The position numbers and the translations under genes are program-made. A DNA stretch of 64,000 bases from JAYFQE01 sp034927345 (GTDB lineage Bacteria; Bacillota; Clostridia; Saccharofermentanales; UBA5734), in contig JAYFQE010000001.1 in assembly GCA_034927345.1 (NCBI GenBank), forward strand, positions 118,154 through 182,153, written 5' to 3'. The notes under the pieces are model-generated. The model was given only the letters and a program-made list of their open reading frames with translations. It was not told the DNA's origin and ran no database searches. Shown one piece after another: positions 27,013-35,683 of the stretch (position 1 is its first letter; each line of letters starts with the position of its first letter).

Positions 27013-27891
27013 ATGCAATTTGTTGTTTTTGACCTGGAATGGAATTGTGCCGGCAGAGTAAACAAGATCGATCCGGCGACACAAGAGGCCATACCTTTTG
27101 AAATTATAGAAATAGGCGCCGTTAAACTGGACGAGCATTATCAGATGATCGGCAAGTACAGCGTCTGTATCCGGCCGCGTTTATATCCGATATTGACCGG
27201 CCCCGTGGCCGCGGTGACCGGCCGGCTTCAGCCGAGCCTGAAATACGGTCTGGAGTTTACCGATGCGGCGCAGGGTTTCCTCCAGTGGTGCGGCTCGGAC
27301 TATTTATTTTGCACTTGGAGCGAAAGCGATACGGCTGCCCTGAAAATGAATTTAAAATACTATGGCCTGGCGGATCAGCTGCAGGTAAACTGTCTGGATA
27401 TCCAGTATTTGTTCGATGTTTTGGTCGAGCAGGCGGAAACCCAGCGCAGTATCGAATATGCGGTTGATTTTTTGAACATTGCCAAGAACCAGCCCTTTCA
27501 CCAAGCCGTCAATGACGCCTGGTATACCGGATTGATTCTGCAGCAGATCGCTGAAATTGTCCGGCATGAACAATCCGGCCTTGATTTTATCAGCCGGTAT
27601 GCTTTCGATCCTAATTTAAACCGGTCGTATCAGTTTTCGCTCAGCGGATTGGCGACGATCGAAGCTGCGCTGGCGGAATTGCGCAACCGGGAGCTGACCT
27701 GTCCGGCTTGCGGCGAGCCTTTACTGCCTGTGCATGACTGGAACGCCGAAGGCAAGAAAATCATTGCCGCTTTTGCTTGTCCGGTACACGGCCGGGTTAC
27801 CGGGAAAAGCCGGATGCACAACAAAGGCCCCGAACAGGTTATCGCGCAAGTTTCGATCCGGCTTGACCGGGATCAGGAAGGACATTCATAA
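27013..27891 (+). CDS. DEDDh-type 3'-5' exonuclease with C-terminal zinc-ribbon-like segment
   Basis: 292 residues from the ATG at 27013, placed by GGAGG at about 27000; an upstream ATG at 26947 has no ribosome site. The DnaQ-like nuclease fold is shown by FDLEWN (residues 5-10, Asp and Glu), EIIEIGAV, WSESDTAAL near 100 and FHQAVNDAWYT near 162 (His and final Asp). It resembles KapD/sporulation-inhibitor-type exonucleases. The tail adds CPACGEPLLPV and ACPVHG, a possible four-ligand zinc ribbon not usual in this family. Substrate could be RNA or DNA. It is followed three bases later by the AEC transporter. Confidence 0.85.
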   Translation: MQFVVFDLEWNCAGRVNKIDPATQEAIPFEIIEIGAVKLDEHYQMIGKYSVCIRPRLYPILTGPVAAVTGRLQPSLKYGLEFTDAAQGFLQWCGSDYLFCTWSESDTAALKMNLKYYGLADQLQVNCLDIQYLFDVLVEQAETQRSIEYAVDFLNIAKNQPFHQAVNDAWYTGLILQQIAEIVRHEQSGLDFISRYAFDPNLNRSYQFSLSGLATIEAALAELRNRELTCPACGEPLLPVHDWNAEGKKIIAAFACPVHGRVTGKSRMHNKGPEQVIAQVSIRLDRDQEGHS

Positions 27892-27894
27892 ATC

Positions 27895-28839
27895 ATGGAA
27901 GTTTTCCTGTTCAGCTTCAATGCGGTCATGCCTCTGATCCTTTTGGTTGCCTTGGGCTATTTTTTAGCGCGTATCCATATTCTTGACGATCCCTTCATCG
28001 GCAAGGCCAACCGTTTCTGCTTTACGGTCGCGTTCCCGGTCAGCCTTTTTCAATCAATCATCAATATTGATCTGCGGGCGACCGTCAATGTGTCGCTTTA
28101 TATTTTTGCCGCGTTATCCATCCTGATAGTTTTTGCCGCCCTGATGTTGATTATACCGCGCTTTGTTAAAGACAACCGGCAGCGTGGCGCTTTGATCCAG
28201 GGGATATACCGGGGTAATTTTTTGCTTCTGGGCTATCCATTAGCCCGCAACCTTTTTGGGGAAGCAGGCGTCGGCCCGACAGCGATGCTTTTACCGGTTG
28301 TGATCATTCTTTACAACACGCTGGCCGTCTTTCTGCTCGAATATTACTCAGGGCAGAGCAACGGAACCCGCAAAAGCACGGTTCTTCTCGGCTGCTTGAA
28401 AAATCCCCTGATCATCGGCGCGGCCGCCGGAGTCGTTTTTTCGCTTCTGCCGTGGAAATTGCCGCTTTTTATGACGCGGGTTACCGACGATCTGGGCGGG
28501 ATTGCCAATCCGCTGGCGCTCATCTTATTGGGCGGCCAGTTCAATTGGCAGCGTGCCGCGGGAAATCTGAAATTGATTTTCACAGCGGTTGCCGTCCGGA
28601 TGCTGGCCATACCGGTTGTCGTCCTTTCCGCGGCCATTGCCCTGGGCTTCCGCGGTCCCGAACTGGGCGCCGTTTTCATCCTTTTCTGTGGGCCGACCGC
28701 CGTGTCCAGTTACATCATGGCCAAGAACATGAACAGTGATTCTGATCTCGCCAGCCAGATTATCCTGGTAACAACCGTCATGGCCGGCGCGACGCTGTTC
28801 CTGGGTTCTTGTATTTTACGCAGCTTGCAGTTATTTTAA
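27895..28839 (+). CDS. AEC (auxin efflux carrier) family transporter
   Basis: 314 residues with about ten membrane helices in two inverted five-helix halves. Examples are MPLILLVALGYFLARI at the N-terminus, ALSILIVFAALMLIIPRFV, and ILVTTVMAGATLFLGSCIL near the C-terminus. The mid-protein NPLIIGAAAGVVFSLLPW and NPLALILLGGQF are family hallmarks. AEC transporters carry organic acids such as malate or other anions. The gene follows the exonuclease by three bases, with AAGGA as ribosome site. The substrate cannot be deduced. Confidence 0.92.
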   Translation: MEVFLFSFNAVMPLILLVALGYFLARIHILDDPFIGKANRFCFTVAFPVSLFQSIINIDLRATVNVSLYIFAALSILIVFAALMLIIPRFVKDNRQRGALIQGIYRGNFLLLGYPLARNLFGEAGVGPTAMLLPVVIILYNTLAVFLLEYYSGQSNGTRKSTVLLGCLKNPLIIGAAAGVVFSLLPWKLPLFMTRVTDDLGGIANPLALILLGGQFNWQRAAGNLKLIFTAVAVRMLAIPVVVLSAAIALGFRGPELGAVFILFCGPTAVSSYIMAKNMNSDSDLASQIILVTTVMAGATLFLGSCILRSLQLF

Positions 28840-28893
28840 ATTTATAGATAAACGGCCACAAGATATGAGCAAGGCAGGAAAGAGGAACAAGGC

Positions 28894-29898
28894 ATGGCGT
28901 CAGGAAAATCCTATTTAGGTTTCGACATCGGCGGCACCAAATGCGCGGCAATTCTGGGCCGCTGCGCGGAAGGTTCCGGTCGGCCGGATATTATCGGCCG
29001 CCGCGTTTTTCCTACTCGCGAAACCGGCGGACCGGATCAGGTCCTGCAGCGCCTGATTGAAGCCGGCAAAGAACTGCGCGGCAGCCTGCCGCCGGACGAA
29101 CAGCCGGTCTGCGCCGGCATTGCCTGCGGCAGTCCTCTGGATTCGCGGCGGGGCGTCATCCAATCGCCCCCAAATTTACCTGGCTGGGATAATATTCCGG
29201 TAACGCAGATGGTTGAATCATCGCTGGGCATTCCGGCATGGCTTCTGAATGATGCCGATGCCGGTGCTTTGGCCGAATGGCGTTTCGGCGCCGGCCAAGG
29301 CTGCAAAAATATGATTTTTATAACCTTCGGGACCGGGTTCGGCGCCGGGCTGATCTTGAACGGCCGGCTGTATTCCGGTATCGACGACGGCGCCGGGGAG
29401 ATCGGCCATATCCGCGTCAGCCCCACAGGACCTGTCGGCTATGGCAAAGCCGGTTCCCTGGAAGGCTTTTGTTCCGGAGGGGGGATCGCCCAGCTGGCGC
29501 GGACCCTGGTTATGGAAAAAACACAAATGGGCGAACGGGTCGCTTTTTGTGAAGCAGCCGGCGGCATCGATAAACTGACCGCCAAAGTGGTCGGCGAAGC
29601 GGCCGATACCGGCGATCCGCTGGCCCGCCATATCCTGGCCGTCTCCGGCGAATATCTGGGCCGGGGACTGGCTTTGCTGCTCGATCTGCTGAATCCGGAG
29701 CGGATTATCATCGGCAGTATTTTTGTCCGCAGCTATTCCTGGATCTGGCCTGCCGCTGAAGCGGTTATGCGAGAGGAAAGCCTGGAACGTACTTTTCGCC
29801 GCTGTCAGGTTGCCCGCGCGGCGTTGGGTGAGTCTATCGGCGATCTGGCGGCGTTGAGCGTCGCCATGGAAGGCGAACGAGGAGGATTTGCGATATGA
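28894..29898 (+). CDS. ROK family sugar kinase
   Basis: 334 residues. FDIGGTKCAAILG at the N-terminus is the phosphate-binding motif, and WLLNDADAGALAEW near 113 contains the catalytic Asp. The usual zinc motif CxCGxxGCxE is replaced by VGYGKAGSLEGFCSGGG, so only the shape is kept, as in a known non-zinc branch of ROK kinases. There is no DNA-binding domain, so it is an enzyme and not a repressor. It overlaps the SIS isomerase gene by ATGA, so the pair probably acts in sequence on one sugar, perhaps N-acetylated or a ketose. The exact substrate is unknown. Confidence 0.88.
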   Translation: MASGKSYLGFDIGGTKCAAILGRCAEGSGRPDIIGRRVFPTRETGGPDQVLQRLIEAGKELRGSLPPDEQPVCAGIACGSPLDSRRGVIQSPPNLPGWDNIPVTQMVESSLGIPAWLLNDADAGALAEWRFGAGQGCKNMIFITFGTGFGAGLILNGRLYSGIDDGAGEIGHIRVSPTGPVGYGKAGSLEGFCSGGGIAQLARTLVMEKTQMGERVAFCEAAGGIDKLTAKVVGEAADTGDPLARHILAVSGEYLGRGLALLLDLLNPERIIIGSIFVRSYSWIWPAAEAVMREESLERTFRRCQVARAALGESIGDLAALSVAMEGERGGFAI

Positions 29899-30581
29899 AC
29901 GATATAGCGTCAACGAAAAAGGTCCCGTCAACGGTTGAAAATATTCTGACCGGCGCCGGCCGGCGGTATCCGGTTTTAGGGCCGATCCTGCCTGATATGC
30001 GCCGGGCATATGAAATCATAGCGGCTTCCTTCAGGGAAGGCGGCCAGCTGCTTCTGTGCGGCAACGGCGGCAGCGCGTCGGACAGCGAGCATATTGCCGG
30101 TGAATTGCTGAAGGGCTTTCTGCTCCGCCGGCCGATTCCGGATCCGGAACGGCGCGATATTGCCGGCCGCCTGGCATCCTGCGCGACACAAGACGATATT
30201 CAGGATCTTTTAGACCGGCTGCAGCTTGGCCTGCCGGCGATTCCCCTGGTCAGCCAGGCCGCAATCGGTTCGGCGGTCGCCAACGACCTGGGCGCCGATC
30301 TGGTTTATGCCCAGCAGGTGCTGGCTTTGGGCCGGCCCGGCGACGTCTTGCTGGGAATCAGCACATCCGGCAATGCGCGGAATGTGCTGCAGGCCATTAA
30401 GCTGGCCCGCGGTCTGGACATGCACACGATAGCCCTGACCGGTTCCGGCGGCGGCCTGATAGCCGAAGTGGCCGGACTTTGCATTAAAGTCCCGGCCACT
30501 TCGACGCCTGATGTACAGGAATTGCACCTGCCCGTTTATCATACGCTGTGCGCAATGTTGGAGCAGGAATTTTTCGGTTGA
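29895..30581 (+). CDS. SIS domain sugar-phosphate isomerase, GmhA-like
   Basis: 228 residues with a single SIS domain. LLCGNGGSASDSEHIAGELLKGF near residue 55 is the GmhA-type phosphosugar-binding loop, and ISTSGNARNVLQAI near 155 is the second SIS loop. It is longer than GmhA (~195) because of a segment RRDIAGRLASCATQDD. GmhA makes heptose for LPS, which Gram-positive cells lack, so a role in S-layer/glycan heptose or in handling the product of the adjoining ROK kinase is more likely. It converges on the PfkB gene with a 2-base gap. Confidence 0.85.
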   Translation: MNDIASTKKVPSTVENILTGAGRRYPVLGPILPDMRRAYEIIAASFREGGQLLLCGNGGSASDSEHIAGELLKGFLLRRPIPDPERRDIAGRLASCATQDDIQDLLDRLQLGLPAIPLVSQAAIGSAVANDLGADLVYAQQVLALGRPGDVLLGISTSGNARNVLQAIKLARGLDMHTIALTGSGGGLIAEVAGLCIKVPATSTPDVQELHLPVYHTLCAMLEQEFFG

Positions 30582-30583
30582 TT

Positions 30584-31795
30584 TCAGGATACAAAAGTCC
30601 GGTCGGCCCGGCCGCGCCAAACCCGGGCTGACGGCTCATATTGCCAATACGCCGGATCCTGGTCAAGCGGCTCTTTTTGCCAACCTGGGATGCGGGCAAT
30701 CACTTCCGGCAGCGGCACCAAGCCGCCGACGGAGGTTTTGACCTGGATTTTCAGCGACGCGACCGCGCAAGCCAGCTGGCCTGCCATTTCCACGGTTTGG
30801 CCGGTCAGAAGCCCGGCCAGGAATCCGGCTATGCTGGCATCGCCGGCGCCGCTCGTGGAAGCGATGTTGCGGACGTCAAAAATCTCGATCTGAAGCTCGC
30901 GGCTGCTCCAATTGTCCAGGTCCGCAGGCTTGGCCGGACCCATGGCGGCGAGCCGGCTGCGGTCGGCAGTCCGGATATAATAGCCGCGGCGGCCCAGCTT
31001 GATGACGACAATCTTAACGCCCATGCCGATCAGGCGGGCAGCCAGAGCCGGCAGACGGCTGAAATCGTAAAAAGCCATCAAATCGCGGTCGCCGGCTTCA
31101 GCTTTGATTTTATCGAAGCATGGCCGGTCAAGCATATACAACAGTTCTTCCAGACTGGGCAGGAATACGTCGGTCAAGGGCAGAACCCGGCTGAGAATTT
31201 CCTGCCAGTCGGCCTGTCCGGCGGCGGAAGCCGGATCGGGCAAGGCCAGGTCAAGCGATGTTGTCACATCCAGATCGCGGACTGTTTGAAACATCCTGGC
31301 CAATTCGGCGCCACCGTCGGCATACATTTGCCGCATCAGCGGCGGGTAACCGAAGTGGAACAGCCTGGCGGCGGCTATCTGGTCCAGATTGAGATCCTTG
31401 GTGCAGAAGGTGTCGTTGGCTCCTGTGTGATGAAGGAAAATCCGATCGACGCCGGGCGGAGCGATAACAACCGAATAAGATGTGCTGGCGGCCGGATCAA
31501 CGATCAGCCCGTCTTCGGCGCCGTAAGACCGGAGAATATTCTCCACGACGCCGCCCAGCAGGTCAGAGCCGATTTTCCCCATCAGGCGGGTATCGATTCC
31601 CAGCATACGCAAGGAAATGCCGGTGTTGGAAACCGCGCCGCCGGTGGAAAGGGTAGCCTGGCCCATGTTGATGAGTTTGCCGGGAATGAGGATATCTTTC
31701 ATGGATTGCCCGCCGTCTGCGGCAAAAGCGGGATTCAGGTCCAGACATAAGTGGCCGGCGACGATCGCTTGAATGGTTTTTTCCTTATGAGACAC
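30584..31795 (-). CDS. PfkB family carbohydrate kinase
   Basis: 403 residues, longer than typical ribokinase-type enzymes (~310-330). N-terminal AGHLCLDLNPAF and STGGAVSNTGISLRMLG are the substrate-side motif. GAGDASIAGFLAGL near residue 316 holds the catalytic Asp. Extra length lies at the C-terminus (EVIARIPGWQ and a Trp/Tyr-rich tail) and in a region near 280. It is transcribed after the mannitol-1-phosphate dehydrogenase gene, 15 bases beyond its end in the opposite reading order, which suggests an mtlD-pfkB unit under the divergent ROK regulator. The sugar is not known. Confidence 0.88.
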   Translation of the reverse strand: MSHKEKTIQAIVAGHLCLDLNPAFAADGGQSMKDILIPGKLINMGQATLSTGGAVSNTGISLRMLGIDTRLMGKIGSDLLGGVVENILRSYGAEDGLIVDPAASTSYSVVIAPPGVDRIFLHHTGANDTFCTKDLNLDQIAAARLFHFGYPPLMRQMYADGGAELARMFQTVRDLDVTTSLDLALPDPASAAGQADWQEILSRVLPLTDVFLPSLEELLYMLDRPCFDKIKAEAGDRDLMAFYDFSRLPALAARLIGMGVKIVVIKLGRRGYYIRTADRSRLAAMGPAKPADLDNWSSRELQIEIFDVRNIASTSGAGDASIAGFLAGLLTGQTVEMAGQLACAVASLKIQVKTSVGGLVPLPEVIARIPGWQKEPLDQDPAYWQYEPSARVWRGRADRTFVS

Positions 31796-31810
31796 GGTTG
31801 ATCAGCCTCC

Positions 31811-33004
31811 TCATTTATTCGGTGTAAGACTGAAAGCTAATGCTTGCTTGAGCGTCAGGGCAATACCGCGCCAAAGATCCAGTTCGCTTGAACCGGCCAG
31901 ACCGGCATGATTGATTAAAAAGGCGTCGGCGCCGTCTTTGGCGATCATTTCCTGCATGGTGACCGCAGCCGGGTCGTCGGCAGAGTCGAATAATAATCCG
32001 GCAGCCAGACCGAGAGCCGTAGCCTGCGGTTCGACACCCTGCTGCAAAGAAAAACGCAAAGCGCCGGCCAGACGGTCGTCGATAGATAGTTTGCGCATCG
32101 GATCGCGGCCGACTCGCGCTACGGTATCGCCCAAACGGCGATTGGCAAAACGACCGAGCAAATCGTCGACATGGGCGGTCAGTTCTTCCAGCGGAACTTG
32201 ATAATAACGGGACAGCGCCACCGCTGATTCCATCATGGCCCGGCGCGCTAAAAGGCGGATTTCAGGATCCTGGACCGCTTCGGCAATCGTTGAGCAGTGT
32301 TTAAGCCAGCCCAGATAAGCGGTAACCGCGTGACCCAGATTGTGGACGAACAATTTGCGCTTGATGAAAAAGTCGAAAGGCGCGAAAGGTTTCAATGCGA
32401 TCAAATCAGGAACAGGACCGCGGAAGCCGGCGGCATCGACCGGCAGATCATGATAGGGCTCAACCTGAATGAGCAAAGGCTGTTCCTTTTTCAAAGCATC
32501 CGGCATGACCGGCACCATCCGGCCGATCGACGCTTCGACAAAACCGATCAGCTCGTCCAGTTTCGGTTGCTCGGCTGCCGGCAGGTGTGGCCGGACCAGT
32601 TCGCGCAGATACTTATCCGCGTCCAGTTTGTTTTCACAGACGATCACATCAAGCGGACGCAGATTCCCGTTCTGCCAGCGGCGGCTGAAGCCGGCGGCCA
32701 GAGTCGGCGCCACGGCCTTCAGAGCATTGACGCCGACCGCGGTCGCCATCAGATCGGCATCGGCGATGGCGTCGGCCACCGCGTCGGTATCTCCCGACAG
32801 CAAACCGCTGACCGGTCCGACCCAGACCGTCTCGACCTGCTGCTCGCTGACGATTTGCACCGGATAACGGCCTTGCTCGTTCAAAGCGTCGATGACCGAA
32901 GGGAAAATATCAACAAAAGTGACGTGATAACCGGATTGACTGAACGTTTGCCCGATAAAACCGCGGCCGATTGCGCCGGCTCCGAACATAATTGCTTTTT
33001 TCAC
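31811..33004 (-). CDS. mtlD: mannitol-1-phosphate 5-dehydrogenase
   Basis: 397 residues. GTG at 33004 is chosen because AGGAGG (complement of 33012-33017) lies seven bases upstream; the open frame continues to 33082 without a ribosome site. The NAD-binding loop AIMFGAGAIGRGFIGQTF is at the N-terminus. Conserved polyol-dehydrogenase segments include VCENKLDADKYLRE and RKLFVHNLGHAVTAYLGW, whose Lys, Asn and His line the active site. It oxidises mannitol-1-phosphate to fructose-6-phosphate. No mannitol PTS genes are nearby, so the true substrate may be another hexitol or hexuronate phosphate. It is divergent from a ROK repressor. Confidence 0.88.
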   Translation of the reverse strand: MKKAIMFGAGAIGRGFIGQTFSQSGYHVTFVDIFPSVIDALNEQGRYPVQIVSEQQVETVWVGPVSGLLSGDTDAVADAIADADLMATAVGVNALKAVAPTLAAGFSRRWQNGNLRPLDVIVCENKLDADKYLRELVRPHLPAAEQPKLDELIGFVEASIGRMVPVMPDALKKEQPLLIQVEPYHDLPVDAAGFRGPVPDLIALKPFAPFDFFIKRKLFVHNLGHAVTAYLGWLKHCSTIAEAVQDPEIRLLARRAMMESAVALSRYYQVPLEELTAHVDDLLGRFANRRLGDTVARVGRDPMRKLSIDDRLAGALRFSLQQGVEPQATALGLAAGLLFDSADDPAAVTMQEMIAKDGADAFLINHAGLAGSSELDLWRGIALTLKQALAFSLTPNK

Positions 33005-33121
33005 ATTAACGCCTCCTGATATTTTCGCCGGCATAAAAACACCGGCCTTGTTGTTATGGATTCTTCGACAGGCTTTCTGCATCTGAAACGATTTTGATTT
33101 TGATCTTGCCTGCTTTCCTGT

Positions 33122-33150
33122 TTGATCGTATCATGAAATAGGATTATAGT
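33122..33150 (+). promoter_or_regulatory. candidate promoter of the ROK regulator gene
   Basis: TTGATC at 33122-33127 and TATAGT at 33145-33150 are 17 bases apart. It precedes the palindrome at 33175 and the gene at 33207. Confidence 0.6.
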
Positions 33151-33174
33151 AAATAATTTTTACAAATATCCGGC

Positions 33175-33188
33175 TGATCGGCCGATCA
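33175..33188. promoter_or_regulatory. 14-bp palindrome, candidate operator of the ROK regulator
   Basis: TGATCGGCCGATCA is a perfect palindrome about 20 bases downstream of the predicted transcription start and 19 bases before the regulator ATG. Its place between divergent genes fits autoregulation. Confidence 0.5.
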
Positions 33189-33206
33189 AGCCCAGAAAGG
33201 CAAAAA

Positions 33207-34445
33207 ATGAAGCAGCCGCCGTCTGAACACATCCGCGCGACGCGAAACCTTAAATACCTGCGCACCTCAAATCGGGCTGAAGTCCTGCGCCTTTTAGCGA
33301 CCGAGGGAACAGCTACCCGTCTGACTCTGGCTAAACGGCTGGGCTTGACCAAAATGGCGGTCGGCATGATCGCTTCAGAATTGCAGAAAGCCGGTCTGGT
33401 CGGAGAGCGTATCGACGCGGCAAAGCTGCCGGATCAATCAAGCGGCGCCAGTAAGCATATGGCGGCCGCCGGCCGGCCGGCAGCCATGCTGACTTTGCTG
33501 CCGGATCAAATAACCGCACTGGGCCTCTATCTTTCACGCGACGCCATTAATGGCGTCCTGGCCGATATCAGCGGCCGGATTATCCGGATCTGGCGCCTGG
33601 TTCTGGATACCTGGACCCAGCCGATAACGCCGGAAACCTATATCAATCAGATCCGGCGCCTGGCCCGGCAAATGACCGATGAGACGAAGGGTTGTAAAGT
33701 GGCCGGCTTCGGCGTCAGCAGCATCGGACCTTTGGACCAGCGCCAGGGACGTCTTCTGACACCGCCGAATTTTCATGATCTGGCTGACCTGCCTTTACGC
33801 CAAATCCTGGAAGAAACGGTTGATTTACCGGTCTTTCTGGAAAATGACATGAACGCGGCCGGCTTAGCGGAGTATCTTTACGGCGCCGGCCGCTCGGCCG
33901 GCCATATGATTTACGTTGGCCTGACTAACGGCGTTGGCGCCGGAATCATCGTTAATGGGCAGATTTTCCGCGGCGGCAGCGGTTTTACCGGTGAAATCGG
34001 CCATATGAGTCTTCAGATGGACGGGCCGTTCTGCGATTGCGGGCATCGCGGCTGTCTGGAGCTTTATGCCAGCATTCCGGTTATTCTGCGTAAAGCCGGC
34101 AAGTCGTCGCTCGACGACCTGCTTCGGACGGCAGCCGGTAATCAACAGGACGGCGCCTGGCGACGCGAGCTGATTGACGCTTTAGGCACGGCTCTGATCA
34201 ATCTGGCCAACCTTTTTGATCCGGACCTGATCTTGATCGGGCATGAAGGCAGCCGGTTGGTTCCTTTGATCCAGGCTGATCTGCAGCAGAAATTGGACCA
34301 AAGCATTTTTCAGCGCCAGTCCAAGCATATTCCGGTTCAAGCCGCCGCATTTGGCAGCCGGACGCCGCTGGTCGGAGCCGCGGCCCTGGTCTTTCAAGCC
34401 GTTTTTCAGGGAGAATTGATTCCGCTACCGCCGGAACAGGCATAA
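33207..34445 (+). CDS. ROK family transcriptional repressor (NagC/XylR type)
   Basis: 412 residues. An N-terminal winged helix (AEVLRLLATEGTATRLTLAKRLGL then TKMAVGMIASELQKAGLV) precedes a ROK sugar-binding domain. The zinc motif is intact as C276-D-C278-GHRG-C283-LE. Sugar-binding FLENDMNAAGLAEYLYGAG and GLTNGVGAGIIVNG are present. It should bind DNA and release it when a sugar or sugar phosphate binds. AGAAAGG lies six bases before the ATG. It is divergent from mtlD, whose mtlD-pfkB unit is its likely target. Confidence 0.93.
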   Translation: MKQPPSEHIRATRNLKYLRTSNRAEVLRLLATEGTATRLTLAKRLGLTKMAVGMIASELQKAGLVGERIDAAKLPDQSSGASKHMAAAGRPAAMLTLLPDQITALGLYLSRDAINGVLADISGRIIRIWRLVLDTWTQPITPETYINQIRRLARQMTDETKGCKVAGFGVSSIGPLDQRQGRLLTPPNFHDLADLPLRQILEETVDLPVFLENDMNAAGLAEYLYGAGRSAGHMIYVGLTNGVGAGIIVNGQIFRGGSGFTGEIGHMSLQMDGPFCDCGHRGCLELYASIPVILRKAGKSSLDDLLRTAAGNQQDGAWRRELIDALGTALINLANLFDPDLILIGHEGSRLVPLIQADLQQKLDQSIFQRQSKHIPVQAAAFGSRTPLVGAAALVFQAVFQGELIPLPPEQA

Positions 34446-34458
34446 CCAAAGCGAATAC

Positions 34459-34472
34459 TTACCTGAAGGTAA
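34459..34472. repeat. short inverted repeat before the DUF362 gene
   Basis: TTACCT and AGGTAA flank a two-base centre. Next to it is TTACTATACA, which may contain a -10 element. Possible operator only. Confidence 0.3.
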
Positions 34473-34524
34473 TTACTATACAGCAGAACTGAATAACGTT
34501 AGAATTGGCTCAGGAGGTGTTAAT

Positions 34525-35622
34525 ATGACTTTTGACCCTGCAACTGTACTCTTTGCTCCCATGGCTTACAGCCATTATGACGCCGATGAAACCCTGCCGG
34601 CAAAATTCAGCCGTTTGCTGCCGCTGACCGGATTGGCGGATAAAGTTGCCGGCAAGACCGTTGCCATCAAACTGCATGTGGGCGATCATCTTGGCTACAG
34701 CACAATACCGCTCGTGTTTATCCGCCTGTTGGTTTCATTTATTAAAGAACATGGCGGCGATTGTTTTATTACCGACCACTACATCCAGGCCCGGCATCCG
34801 GAACATCGCGGCTATACGGAAACGAGCGTCGGCTGCCCGATTCTGGAAGGCTGCGGCCATCTGGGCAAGTATTTCTATACGAAAGAAGTTGAATATCAAT
34901 CGCTCAAACACATTGATATCGCCGGCTTGATTCACGACGCGGACATCCTGATCAATTTTTCTCATGTCAAAGGCCACGGCAGCTGCGGCTACGGCGGCGC
35001 CTGCAAAAACATCGCCATGGGCTGCGTGACCGACCGGACCCGGCAGGAAATCCACAGCCTGGAAGGCGGCATAACCTGGCAGGAAGACCTCTGTATTCAT
35101 TGCGGCCAATGCATCACTGCATGCAACCACAATGCCAACCGGTTTGATGAAAACGATCATTACCAAGTCAATTATCACCATTGCACAGCCTGCCAGCATT
35201 GCGTCAAGGTTTGCCAAACCGGCGCCCTGGTCATGACCGGCCATAAATACGCCGATTTCCAGGCCGGTATGGCCCTTTGCACCAAGACGGTTCTTGATAC
35301 TTTCGCGCCCGGTCTGATTTATCATATTAATATCCTGACGGCGATCACCGCGCTCTGTGACTGCTGGGGCATGACGACGCCTTCTCTGGTACCCGATATC
35401 GGTATCATGGCTTCACAGGATATTGTCGCCATTGAGCAGGCATCCCTGGACGCCATAAAAATGGAAGACCTGATTCCGGTCGGCATTCCCGCCGGTATGC
35501 CTCTGGGGGACCATGGGCATCTCTTCGAAAGACTGCACGGTAAAAATCCCTATATCCAGATCGAAAAGCTGGAAAAACAAGGTCTGGGCCATCCCGGCTA
35601 TAAATTACAGGAAGTGCTCTGA
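34525..35622 (+). CDS. DUF362 domain protein with two 4Fe-4S ferredoxin motifs
   Basis: 365 residues. The N-terminal ~180 residues match DUF362 (VAIKLHVGDHLGYSTIPL, DILINFSHVKGHGSCGYGGACKNIAMG). A bacterial ferredoxin insert follows: C190-IH-C-GQ-C-ITA-C and C220-TA-C-QH-C-VKV-C, each a full CxxCxxCxxxC set. Electron transfer is the likely role, but the partner is unknown. CAGGAGG precedes the ATG. The gene stands alone and ends at a strong terminator. Such proteins are common in anaerobes. Confidence 0.9.
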   Translation: MTFDPATVLFAPMAYSHYDADETLPAKFSRLLPLTGLADKVAGKTVAIKLHVGDHLGYSTIPLVFIRLLVSFIKEHGGDCFITDHYIQARHPEHRGYTETSVGCPILEGCGHLGKYFYTKEVEYQSLKHIDIAGLIHDADILINFSHVKGHGSCGYGGACKNIAMGCVTDRTRQEIHSLEGGITWQEDLCIHCGQCITACNHNANRFDENDHYQVNYHHCTACQHCVKVCQTGALVMTGHKYADFQAGMALCTKTVLDTFAPGLIYHINILTAITALCDCWGMTTPSLVPDIGIMASQDIVAIEQASLDAIKMEDLIPVGIPAGMPLGDHGHLFERLHGKNPYIQIEKLEKQGLGHPGYKLQEVL

Positions 35623-35627
35623 TTCGG

Positions 35628-35662
35628 AAAGGCCCGGTTGTTTAGTCAGCCGGGCCTTTTAA
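35628..35662 (+). terminator. intrinsic terminator after the DUF362 gene
   Basis: AAAGGCCCGG (35628-35637) and CCGGGCCTTT (35650-35659), extended inward by TTG/CAG, leave a six-base loop and run into a T/A tail. It lies between convergent genes and may also serve the DUF4349 gene. Confidence 0.85.
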
Positions 35663-35683
35663 ATGATGCGGTCGTCTCACGGT

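Noticed and set aside
30641..31750. 369-codon plus-strand frame
   Set aside because: It lies antisense to the PfkB kinase, which has clear kinase motifs; the frame has no ribosome site or recognisable protein.
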